Origin: Rhinopomastus cyanomelas
Lineage: Eukaryota > Chordata > Aves > Bucerotiformes > Rhinopomastidae
Direction: 5' to 3'
DNA length: 64,000 bases
NCBI GenBank assembly: GCA_013400115.1
Contig: VXBP01001149.1
Location: forward strand, 434,001-498,000
Positions within the stretch are counted from its first letter, which is position 1, and each line of letters starts with the position of its first letter. Shown here piece by piece: positions 22,937-33,563 of this stretch. The translations under genes were made by a program, and so were the position numbers. The notes beneath the pieces were generated by a model. The model did not search any database, was not told the origin of the DNA, and saw only the letters and a program-made list of their open reading frames with translations.

Positions 22937-25384
22937 AACAAATTACTAAAGTAGTAGGATCCTGCATCAACATCCTGCAAGCTAGATTACATTCAACCTC
23001 TGTCATGCACACCCAGGCACAGCCTTCATCTTTTCTCTTGCTTTCTGCTTTCATCCTTTGGTTTCCTGCCTAACATTCAGACACAGAGTCTGTTATAGTG
23101 CCCATCTCCTCTGAAAGACCTGAATTTTGATTCTGGAAGAGCCACCAGCAATCACAGCTTCACAGTCACAGCTTGGCCACAAAGCTCATCTGGGGCCAGG
23201 ATTTTGCTGGTGGAGATATCCTGCATATGAATAACAGACTGGTGATCAAAACAGCAGAGCACTCCGAGTCCATATGCCCAAAACTGGAGGGAAAGTACAA
23301 ACGGAGCAAAACTGACCATTGCAAGCAACAGCCCCTTCCTGACCTTTGTGGATTAATCAATATGGAAACTAATTCGGGAACACTCAGATAGCTCCTATTT
23401 CAGGTCCTTTATAATAAGGGTAAAGTTTAAGCCAGCCTAAAGCATTCGCAGGATTTGCTGAGTACCACAGATGTCCCTGAAAAGGCCTGTTGGCCTCACT
23501 TCAAAGAGGAGCTGCTGCTATCCAGCTCCCAAGTGACGGAAGCAGCTGGGCTTAGTTAAACTGTTACCAAGCAAAAGTCATCTTCTTGCTCTGCTGTGCA
23601 AAAGGTTGTTCTAAATATTATTTCCACTACTTGTTTAAGTGTACTAAAAGGGCAAAACATTCCCTTGAGAATAACGCCTTGGCTCAGCCAGTCAGTGAAT
23701 AATGTGTTTTGAGCATGGCTGGCCTATCTTAAGTAAGATGTATCATCTAGGTCTTCATTCATGAAGCCTATAGGGTTTGCTTTCTTTTTTTATTTTTTAT
23801 GGAAAATGATTAGATTCCTCTGTAATTCATAGATGTGCAAACAATTAATATGTCAGTATAACCTATTTCACAGTTTACTTTATGGTGTATAAAACTGTCT
23901 CTTCACGCTTTTGGAAAGTTATAACAAGGAAACCTTGGTCTTACAGGAAGAATCTTTCACAGCGAAGACTAATTTTAAAAACCTGTTTTGCGAAGACAGG
24001 CTTTTATTTATTTCAGTTTGATTTAAGAACTTCCAACAGACTGTCCTATTCATCTTGTATTTGTCCTTAGTTGTGAATTTCACTTGATGAAAAACCCCAG
24101 CATGTACTAGCTCAGCTTAGGATCAGCTTTCTTCTCATCCAGATGGAACAGAGTTCTGGCTAACAAGACGCATGTTTCTCACCTGAGATAATTTTTCAGC
24201 ATTCCGTGGACATAAAAGTAACTGTGATTATTTATAGCAGTGGAGAACCCTAATCTGTGGGGTTTTTTCCTGCATTTAATCAAATCAAAGTATGAAAGTG
24301 TTTATACTCTACGGAAGAACTTGAACCCAGCTTTTTTGCTCTAACATTTCTAGCCTTAACACAGAAAAAAAAAAATCCCACCACAGTGAACCTTAACATA
24401 GATGGATGTTTGAATTAGTAACTTCATGCTCTGCAGGATTTTATTTTAGTTGTCTCAGTTCCTGTTTAGGTTTGTTTATGCTTAGCTACACACTGACACT
24501 AGGAGACTTTACTCAAGCATTCACAATAAGGTCATTTATCATCTCGTGGTGGATCAGAATTAGAATAATTAAGGAAGCATTTTATAGGTTTGAGAGAAAG
24601 TTGAGGAAAATATCAATAGGTATGTAATCTGTCTGTCTCCCTGTTCTTTCTGGGAAAGAAAGAAGGCAGTACATGAAAGGAAAGTGTCTCCAAAGAGATG
24701 AAGAAAAAAGCCCAGGAAGGGGTAAATTAATTGCTTAATATAATCTCTGTCATTCTGTCACTGACCTTTTCTATTTCTCTGTGCTTTCCTGGACTCCTTT
24801 GACCATCAAATAGTATCCTGTAACAGTAGCATGTTATTTATAGTTGATCAAAGTCTCTAGTAAGTTCAGATATTATACTTTTTTTGGCATTTAGCCAGCA
24901 AAACACAGACTTGAGAACGACATATTCTGAAAGCACTAATGCATATTATTGATAAAAGTGCTGCAACACACACTGAAAAATCAATCTATTGCCTTAGTGA
25001 AGGATGCCTGATTATTTTGCAGTTTTCACTGGCCTCAACTATGCTAATTACATTAGTTATTGCAATGGTGTTTGAACTAGTTTGTGCTGAGTGGTTTTGC
25101 GCTTCATACATCATCATCAAGCATTAAAAAAGCTTCACTTCTATGAGGAAATCTGCAGTAAAATGTGGTCCCTAAGTCAAAGAAAGAAAAAGTTTGAGAA
25201 CTTGTCTTCATTTTTCCCACAGTTCCTCTAACAGCTGCAGATCCTAACTAGGAGTGGAAAAATTGATAAAATCACTGGCTCCCAAACACTGAGGATCTCA
25301 GCTGTAGAAGGAACTTAAATCAGCACAACCAGAGTCATCCTGATGCCTAAATGCTGTATATCAGCTGTATATCATGCTGTATAC
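22823..25384. other. Unique non-coding DNA
   Basis: About 2.5 kb with no gene or dispersed repeat recognised. A short gctgtatatca repetition near 25353-25384 abuts the next CR1. Confidence 0.5.
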
Positions 25385-25486
25385 TCTGCTGAGACTCCAG
25401 AAGAAGTTGAGGCAAGAAAGGACCCTGCCTCGGTTGATGAGGGCTGGGTTAGGGATAAGTTGAGCAAACTGCATGTACACAAATCC

Positions 25487-25487
25487 N
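25487..25487. other. Unresolved base (N) at a CR1 join
   Basis: A single N stands exactly where the CR1 copy skips from the ORF2 linker to a region several hundred bases further on. This suggests an unresolved assembly join and not a simple miscalled base. Confidence 0.7.
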
Positions 25488-25630
25488 CATGCTTGACCAA
25501 CCTTGATAGCCTTTTATGATGGCATAACCAGGTGGATAGATAATGGCAGAGCAGTGGATGTGTGGTATCTTGACTTAAGTAAGGCATTTGACACGGTCTC
25601 TCACAGCATCCTCACAGCCAGACTGAGGCA

Positions 25631-25915
25631 GTGTGGTCTAGATTTTCGGGTAGTGAGGTGAACTGGCTACAGGGCAGAAGTCAGAGAGTGGTGGTCAATG
25701 GGACGGAATCTAGTTGGAGGCCTGTATCTAGTGGAGTGCCCCAGGGGTCGGTACTGGGACCAGTCCTGTTCAATCTATTCATTAATGACTTGGATGAGGG
25801 ATTAGGGTGCACTGTCAGTAAGTTTGCTGATGACACAAAGCTCGGTGGTGTCGCTGACACCCAACAGTGTGAGAGTCTTGCATCTGGGCAAGAACAATCT
25901 CAGGTAGCAGTATAG
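25631..25915 (+). pseudogene. CR1 ORF2 remnant, reverse transcriptase palm
   Basis: A 94-codon frame containing [20 protein letters not shown], then [18 protein letters not shown] and [20 protein letters not shown]. These are the B and C (FADD) motifs of a non-LTR reverse transcriptase with both catalytic aspartates present. It ends 28 residues after the motif, following a small internal deletion. The upstream finger region is missing, so it is not functional. Confidence 0.9.
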
Positions 25916-27104
25916 GCTGGGGACTGATCGGTTGGAGAGGAGTGTAGGAGAAAGGGACCTGGGAGTCCTGAGGGACAGCAGGATGACTATGAGCCAGCAG
26001 TGTGCTTTTGTGGCCTAGAGGGCCAAGAGCATCCTGGGGTGGATCAGAAAGGGGGTGGTTAGCAGATCAAGAGAGGTTCTTCTCCCCTTCTACTCTGCCC
26101 TGGTGAGACCACATCTGGAGTATTGTGTCCAGTTCTAGGCCCCTCAGTTCAAGAGGGATGTGGAGCTGCTGGAGAGAGTCCAGTGTAGGGCAATGAGGAT
26201 GATGGAGGTGGAACACCTCCGTTATGAGGAGAGGCTGAGGGAGCTGGGTCTCTTTAGCTTGGAGGAGACTGAGGAGTGACCTCATTAATGTCTATAAACA
26301 TTTGAAGGGTGTGTGTCAGGAGGATGGAGCCAGGCTCTTCTCAGTGTCATCTAGTGATTGGACAAAGGGCAATGGTTGTAAGCTGGAACACAGAAGGAAC
26401 ATCAATCTGAGAAGGAACTTCTTCACAGTGAGGGTGACAAAGCATGGGAACAGGCTGCCCATGGAGGTTGTGGAGTCTGCTTCACTGGAGACATTTAAGA
26501 CCTGCCTGGATATGTTCCTGTGTGTGACTTGGTCTAGGTGATCCTGCTGTGTCAGGGGGATTGGACTAGATGATCTTTGGAGGTCCATTCCAATCCGTAA
26601 TGATTCTATGATTCTATGATATCAGGTTCTACAAAATACTAAAACTCATTTCAAATAGCACCCATAAATGAAATACAAACTACATTTGGGTGTTTGGGTC
26701 TTTCACTTTTGTTTTCTGCAGTGGGTTCACACATAGTAAAATCTGAGACTATCGTGGATCTGTGCTGTCACACAAATATAAGCCTTGAAGATCAGAACCC
26801 AGTTCATTTTAATAAGATTCACAACATGAGTTATAAGAGTTAGCCACCTTGGATTCCTGCTTTAGTCACAGCTGAATAATTACTTCACTCTGAGATTCTG
26901 AATAAGTAATTTCCTGTCCAGTAAAGGATGGAAATGTTATCATCAAATATGGAATATTCAGGCATGGCGATAAATTCAGTCACTCTGAAGAGTCATACCC
27001 AGCAAGTCCAATAAATGAGTGAATGAGTCAGAAATTTAAACATCAGAGAAAATAACTGATTCAGATTTCACATAAGACATGGAAAAGTAATTTTCTCTCT
27101 TTAG

Positions 27105-27241
27105 GTTTTTGGAATATTTAGGCAAATATATGCCATTTCACTTCCAGAATCTTGGACTGACAGACACTAAAGCTGGAAGCATGGAAGGAATGAGCTCACA
27201 GCATTCAAAGAAAACAAACTGGATCCAGTCAAAAAGTCCCG
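27105..27241 (+). other. Weak exon-like segment
   Basis: A 137-bp stretch between a good acceptor (aattttctctctttag, ending 27104) and a fair donor (cccg|gtaaag). One frame is open through it and encodes, in part, FLEYLGKYMPFHFQNLGLTD and KAGSMEGMSSQHSKKTNWIQ. The product is unknown to me and its basic, lysine-rich end runs into a poly-A tract. This is more likely chance than a gene. Confidence 0.15.
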
Positions 27242-28559
27242 GTAAAGAAGACAGAAGGGAGAAAAGGAACAATGCACGACTGATCAGAAAAGAAAAAGCA
27301 AAAAAAAAAAAAGTACTGTAATTAGAGTGGCAAGATGGCTACTTGATCTTAATTGCAAATAATCTCTCCGTTTTTAGCAGCTCTTCCAAGACTGAAACAA
27401 ATGTGGTTGTTCTCTAGATTAAGAATGCTTTTAACATTAAAAACAGAAATGTCTGTTAAGTGCTTAGAATTCTGCAATCACAGTCTTTTAAAACTAAAGC
27501 AGCAGATGTGCTCCAGCAGTCAGCTTCTTATGAACTGCATTACCCTTTCTAGAATAAAGCTGAAAAAGAGATTTAAGAGCAGTTGAAAAGTAGCATTTGA
27601 CTTGAATGTAGGTCATGGATCCATAACGGACTCTCTTTCCTCTGAGCATGTTAGCCACTTGTAGTGATCTCTCCTTTTGTTTCTAGAATCTTGACTTCTG
27701 ACCTGGTTTCACAGGTCCTGATTTATTTCTGCAGTACATGATTTCTGCACCAGTGTGACAACACTCGTTTTAACAAAAAGACGACTTTTGAATGAGCTGT
27801 TTGGTGGTGAATCACAAAGCCTGCAAGACCCACTTTATTTCCTTGCTCTTTTGCATCGTTACTCTGCAGTATTCAGAGCCTGGACATAACAGCCCAGAAA
27901 AAAACCCAGCAAAACTCCTACTGCAGTCTGTGAGTCACTCGTGTTATTTTGCCAGAGTTTTATTCTCCACTATTATGCTGTGACATTTTGCTGAATTTTT
28001 CTTTATTAGACTATTCAGAAACCAAATGGGAAATTCAGGCTGAGCCCCCTTCTGACAAAAGCCTCCTCTAAACATCAGTTTGCATAGCTGACAGGGAACG
28101 AAGGCTGCGGAATACACTGTCACCAGTTGCAGTGCTTTGAAGGAACTGAAACAGTATCTGGTGCCATGTTAAGTACGTCGCCTCCTAAGTGAGGGAGAAA
28201 AGATACAGAGTGGTTTTACAGCACTCTGGGCATCCCATCTGGTGACTGTCCCATGCTATGGCTTGAGAGATTAGAGCACACTGCCCACTCTCCTCTTCCA
28301 TCTTTTGGCTGGCTCTGCAGAAAATACTCATTGAGAGTACTCCAAGGAATGGTAATAATTTTACTTAAAGGGGAATTTCCCTGTTGTTTCAGCTCTCCAT
28401 AGGGGAGCTACTTAGGAGAGAGTTAAGATTCTTGTAAATATTTGCAAGAAGCAAACTTAAGGTTAGAATTTTGCTGGGAACAATATGTCTCTGTGGCTGG
28501 TGTGAAAGTCAGAGCCAGGTTCATCTGAACCTGGGAAAAGCATAGACATGAAAAGTCAC

Positions 28560-29770
28560 AGGTGCTCAGTTTGCACACCTGAACCACAGCTGTCTGCTGG
28601 GGCTACTTGTAAAAATGCTTCTGTTACAAGGAACTTGAGCAAAAGCTGGAAAGCTACCAAATGTCTCTAGTGAGAGGCGAATGATTTTGACAGAAATGAT
28701 CATACAAAAGCTGCGTAAGGTGTGTGAGCAAGGATGTGTGGGCTCCTTCAGGAAGACATTCTCCCTAATGCAAACTATGAAGGTCATCACATTCAGTTCT
28801 CCACCAACCTACTCTGATGGGCTGTGCCCTTCCCATACAGCTGTTAAGACACTCAGGTACAGCTGCACTGATCTTAGGCTCTGTTGTTGTCAGGCCATCT
28901 CCACAGTTCCTGTGGCAGCAGAGGCTAATGCCAATGCTGATGATGCCGAGGGTGTCAGTATATATCACCAGTGGAACAAAAGAGTGGCAGAAGGGTGCTC
29001 TGCTTGCCACACAAGAACGGAACAGATCCATGTAAGTTGTGGGTGTTGTGCATTTACCCTCTTCAGCAGAGGTTCATGTGCTTAAAGCAGAGCAGGTCCT
29101 TTACAGCTGCAGTAATCATAGGAGCTGAGAGCAACTCCATTAACAGTTTCAGCACAGCTAGACACGTTGCTTTTCCAGACTGCAGTGGTTGATGACTGAG
29201 ATGTCATGGACGTCGCAAGTTAGAGAGTGCTTTGAATAAGTTACAATAGCAGGAGGTACTTGACGGTACAGAAATACCCATCTATTCCCATAAAAGCGTA
29301 GCATGCTGAATACCCCAAGGGTGATACTGGTTTCTAAAATGGGCTGGACCTACAAAAATAGGTACTGCTGCTCTGTACCCCACAGCAACTCCTGGAGCCA
29401 AGCCATGTGAACACATTCCTGAACTTTTTACCTGCAGAACAGCAGCCCGTTGTTGATATGGAGGCCAACATGCATTGGGATGTTGGATGATTTAGGGAAC
29501 TGTGAAGATACAGTGGACAGCAGGAGTCACTGATCTTCTCAGGCAGACGTGGCTGGAGCTGGGTCTCACTGAGAGATGGCACCCCTGAAAGATGACAGCA
29601 GGCATGCACCATGGAAAGCACTCACATGGTCGTCCCATGTGGTGGCCCGCAGAAAACAGGCTGCATTGAGTGCTAATATGGATGGGGATCCTCTCAGGAT
29701 GGGAATCTCCCCCAGGAAGCCATAACTAAGACAGTCATGGCATAGTAACCTCATTCTATTTAGAAACAAA
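28560..29770. other. Unrecognised block with raised GC and overlapping frames
   Basis: A block of about 1.2 kb that differs in base composition from its AT-rich surroundings. It carries open frames of 67-134 codons on both strands (28681-29085 +, 28765-29031 -, 29334-29621 -, 29566-29769 -). No domain is recognisable in either direction. It could be a decayed retropseudogene or old transposon, or simply a GC-richer unique region. Confidence 0.3.
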
Positions 29771-31822
29771 TCTACTGGAGAACAATTACAATGTTTGGTA
29801 GCTCAGGAGCAGGCACATACCACCCCAGTGTGGTTCATGGTCATCTTGCAGGTAAGCATGTTTGACACATTAAAACATCAGAAAATGCATTTTCCTGGAG
29901 GCTTACTGTGATTTTTACTTGCAGTTATATTTCCTTCTTCAAGACCTAATTAAAAGCAGGCTTACTATATCCATCATTGTGGATTCAAAAATCTCCCTGT
30001 AACTCCAGAAAACAAATGGCTTTCATTACAAACATGAAACGCTACTACAGCTCTGTAAAAGGTAGAGATGCTCAATGTAAACATCAACAATTCTTTTTTC
30101 GTGTGCACTCATCGCGTATCACACAGTATCACAGTATTCTTCCAAACCATTACAAACTCTGTACTTTCCTACAGCATTTGCTTATAATTTCTACAACAAA
30201 TGAATCCAAAGAGGATTCATGGGAACTGGATGCTGGGTGAGACAGAGATGAATAAGTTCACTAAGACTATTGTCCTATTTCTGCAGCACTAATTAGTCCA
30301 ATGTAGATTTGCAAATTCAATTTGAACAGATGTCGGATGTTTTCAGATCTTGCTGCTAATTGATTTCAAGTAAAGGTTTTTATTTTGTTTTTCTTCTACG
30401 AGTTACTGTGCTGAGATGTTGTCCATAAAACCTATTGCTAAGGAAAGTCTTTGCATTTTAAAACCCTGAAAATTTCTCACATTTACAGATTGGAAATTAT
30501 GGAAATTAAAAAAGAAAATGTTATTAAAAAAAATTCTCCAATTTCCAGTTTCCCCTGCTATTTTTTAAAAAAACTGATTCTCAAACCAGGACAATGGAAA
30601 ATGAAATACAGTATTTTGGAATATTTTGTCTTTTTCCAAATATATTAACAGGTTTCATTCTAGCGTGAATACACATGGAATGATTCAACTTTCTGAATGC
30701 CTCTCCTGGGCCTGGAATCACCAGGTGTTCTTAAAAATAATACATTCAGCACCAACCCCCTCTTCATTTGGGGCCCATGTCATAAACTGGGGGTAATGCC
30801 TGCTGACTCGATAGTAGTTCATCCAAAGACAGTTGTGATTTGTGCCAAGCATTGCACCACCTTGAGTGAATTATCATTCAATTAATACAATGGCTCGTAA
30901 ATTGTTCTGTTCTCTACGGCTGAAGAGTTCAGCTTTGCTGTGATACCTTTTTGCTTCTAGTCCACGAATTTTTGGACCAATTTATTTTCACTGATTAGAA
31001 ACAGTTGTTGGAATATTATTCTCTAGGGGCTACAGTTTAAAGCAGTATCACTACAGTGCATATACATTCAATAAATGAGATAATGAATGAACAAATAATA
31101 TCCCCCCATCTCTATAAAAAAAAGCCACGTGCTGTACGGTGTTAAGTCAGTCCAGCATTTCCTTTTTCCTGTCACAGTATTCATCATTATACCACCCAGA
31201 GTTCATAAAGCATAGTTTAGAGATAATGGAAAAAATACAGGATATAACATGTTTCTGGCTGATGATATTGATTCCAGGTGTCCTGAGTGAAAATTAATTT
31301 AGTCTTACGTTCCACCTATAACATTGCTTACCCCTTTTATTCTGCAGACCCCAAACCATGGTTCAAAAGTAATTATAAAAATTAAGCTAATTGTTTAAAA
31401 GCTGTCAGCAGAGTGCAGATTAGAGACACTAGCAGCTGCACAATGCCACCTGACTCTTCTTGCCCATGTGGAGTTTAGGAAAGGAATAATACTCTGCCAA
31501 GAATTAATTAATTCAATAGATATGGTCTTACACTTTTCCAAGGATATTATACTCTTGGACCTTAGCTAAGTCACAACCATGATATCCCCTCCTTTTTATA
31601 AACTTGCACATAACATATGCAAACAGATGCAAAAACAATTCCATTTATTTCAATTGGTCCCTTACCCAGAGTACTGGTTAGTAGGGCAGATGAATTATTC
31701 ATCATTAAGCGACGTGTTGTTAGTCTGCAGACCTTCAGTGACTCAATTCACATTTGTGCAAGTGAAAAAAGTAATTTTCACAGCAACTCACTTGTGGCCA
31801 AATTGGAACTGATGGCCTACTT

Positions 31823-31880
31823 GTGAGCTACTCTTCTTGGCTGTATCACTAGTGAGCTACTCTTCTTAGCTGTGTCACTG
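31823..31880. repeat. 29-bp tandem duplication
   Basis: gtgagctactcttcttggctg.. at 31823-31851 is repeated at 31852-31880 with three differences including the last base. Local duplication. Confidence 0.9.
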
Positions 31881-33069
31881 ACACTTTATTGTGGTTATTC
31901 CTCATGTACAAAGTGTCATCTTCCGCTGTGTGATGTTATGTTTGACTCATGACTAACTAACACTGTTAATTGTCATAACATTCATAAAGAGGTTGAAAAC
32001 TTAATATTGCACATTGAAGCTGAATTCTTGGCTGAAACCACATTTCTGTTGACAAAAATAAAAATTTCAAGGTCATCAGACAGACTGTTAAAATATCTCG
32101 GTATAAATTTGTAATGTTTCAGAAAATTAACTCCTCCTATTCAGAAGACCAAAGCTTTAATACCACTGTCAAGGCAGCGTAATACAAAAGTATGGCTTTG
32201 AAAGACATCTTCACTTCTGGAGTCAGGACGAGCAATACCAACTTCCTTGAGCCAAACACTGAATACATACTGGGCAGGAAAAAGCAAGGATTACCTTCCG
32301 CTGCCGACAGTGCTGATGAGTCAGAGTGCTCTGCCATCAAACCTCACTGAGAATTACAGCCGTGAGTGAAAAGACAAATGTGCTCGCCATAAAGCTCACT
32401 TGGATTTTCCCAAATTAATCTGCTCTAGTGCTTAAAGAAAAATTGCTTCTCATGTACAGTTAGCGTGTAGTATTTCTTACAAGGGAAAGCTGCACTTGCT
32501 TAAAATTCATCACAAAGGCACAGTGGCTCCTGGTGAAACAGATTTTGGGTGAATAAAAGTGATACAGAATTTGCACAAGCAGTCAGACTTTATGATACTG
32601 CTCCTGGCCTTAAAAAGAATAATTAACAATTACATACTACATGATGATTCTGAATTTTCATGGTGTTCATGGTATATACCATTCTACAAGCAGGTATTGA
32701 AAAGCAGTCTAACAGCAGAGCTGTTAAACTCAAGCTGAACAAACATTGTTCTTTATTTCTAGATTACTCAAGTACAGATTCACTTGAGAAACATAATTCT
32801 AGTTCTATTTTAGTTTTGCTGTAAGATTGATCAGCAAGCAAATTTCACTGAAGAAAAACAACATAAGATAATTTTTACCTGTGAAACTGTACAGTTGCTG
32901 TCCCGGATGTTTTTTAATGTGTATTTTACAATTCACCTGACCAGATAGTTCCATTTCTTTGTCCTGTCTAGCTGAGAACTGTCAGTATGCATCACGTATC
33001 CCATTAACAGGATGGTGAAACTGTACATGTTTCATTAACATTTACTGTATCAGATTAATACTACAACTG

Positions 33070-33563
33070 GACTATTATGTCCAGTTCTGGGCCCCTTAGT
33101 TCAAGAGGGACACTGAGCTGCTGGAGTCCAGCGTAGGGCAACGAGGATGATGAAGGAAGTGGAGCACCTCCCTTATGAGGAGAGGCTGAGGGAGCTGGAT
33201 CTCTTGAGCTTGGAGAAGTGGAGACTTAGGGGTGTGAAGGGTGGGTGTCAGGAGGACGGAGCCGGGCTCTTTTCAGTGTCACCTAGTGATAGGACGAGGG
33301 GCAATGGTTGTAAGCTGGAACATAGGAGGTTCCACATCAATATCAGAAGGAACTTCTTCTCAGTGAGGGTGACGGAGCACTGTAACAGGCTGTCCAGGGG
33401 GGTTGTGGAGTCTCCTTCACTGGAGATGTTTAAGACCAGTTTGGATGTGTTCTTGTGTGTGACTTGTTCTAGATGATCCTGCTGTGTCAGGGAGATTGGA
33501 CTAGATGATCTTTTGAGGTCCCTTCCAATCCCTAATGATTCTATGATTCTACTTTCTATGATA
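33070..33563 (+). mobile_element. CR1 copy, young lineage, 3' half of ORF2 end
   Basis: Sense CR1 from tatgtccagttctgggcccc to the 3' tail. It contains the ORF2 C-terminus and the full 3' untranslated block (gatcctgctgtgtcagggag). A 25-30 bp piece (the acctcattaatgtttataaa segment of sister copies) is deleted near 33233. The tail is irregular: attctatgattctactttct before atgataa. 5' truncated. Confidence 0.95.
33147..33476 (+). pseudogene. CR1 ORF2 remnant, C-terminal end
   Basis: A 109-codon frame giving the end of ORF2: [20 protein letters not shown], then [20 protein letters not shown] and [20 protein letters not shown]. It finishes in [10 protein letters not shown] and a stop, a C-terminus also seen in the 26302-26541 copy and, decayed, in others here. 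The deletion near 33233 preserved the frame. No catalytic domain is left. Confidence 0.88.

Larger units (their letters stand above)
25385..26620 (+). mobile_element. Long CR1 copy, young lineage, gapped
   Basis: Sense CR1 of about 1.24 kb. It opens in the ORF2 linker (ccagaagaagttgaggcaag), reaches an N at 25487, and resumes at catgcttgaccaaccttgat. It then carries the reverse transcriptase core ([17 protein letters not shown] at 25823-25834), the C-terminal domain, and the young-type 3' end with ctatgattctatgatat tail. Copies at 54305-54790 and 46612-46870 show that at least about 300 bp is missing at the N. A second gap of about 100 bp lies near 25876. Stops after 25915 break ORF2. Confidence 0.94.
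26621..33069. other. About 6.4 kb of unique non-coding DNA
   Basis: No CR1 here, the longest such run. It includes a possible cryptic exon (27105-27241), a block with open frames on both strands (28560-29770), a 29-bp tandem duplication (31823-31880) and A-runs near 27299 and 30527. I recognise no protein family in it. Confidence 0.55.

Noticed and set aside
25385..26620. Active CR1 source element
   Set aside because: The palm motifs are intact but the endonuclease and finger regions are missing and stops follow 25915.
28681..29085. Domesticated Harbinger-type transposase or olfactory receptor pseudogene
   Set aside because: I translated both strands looking for family motifs and found none; stops occur in all long readings.
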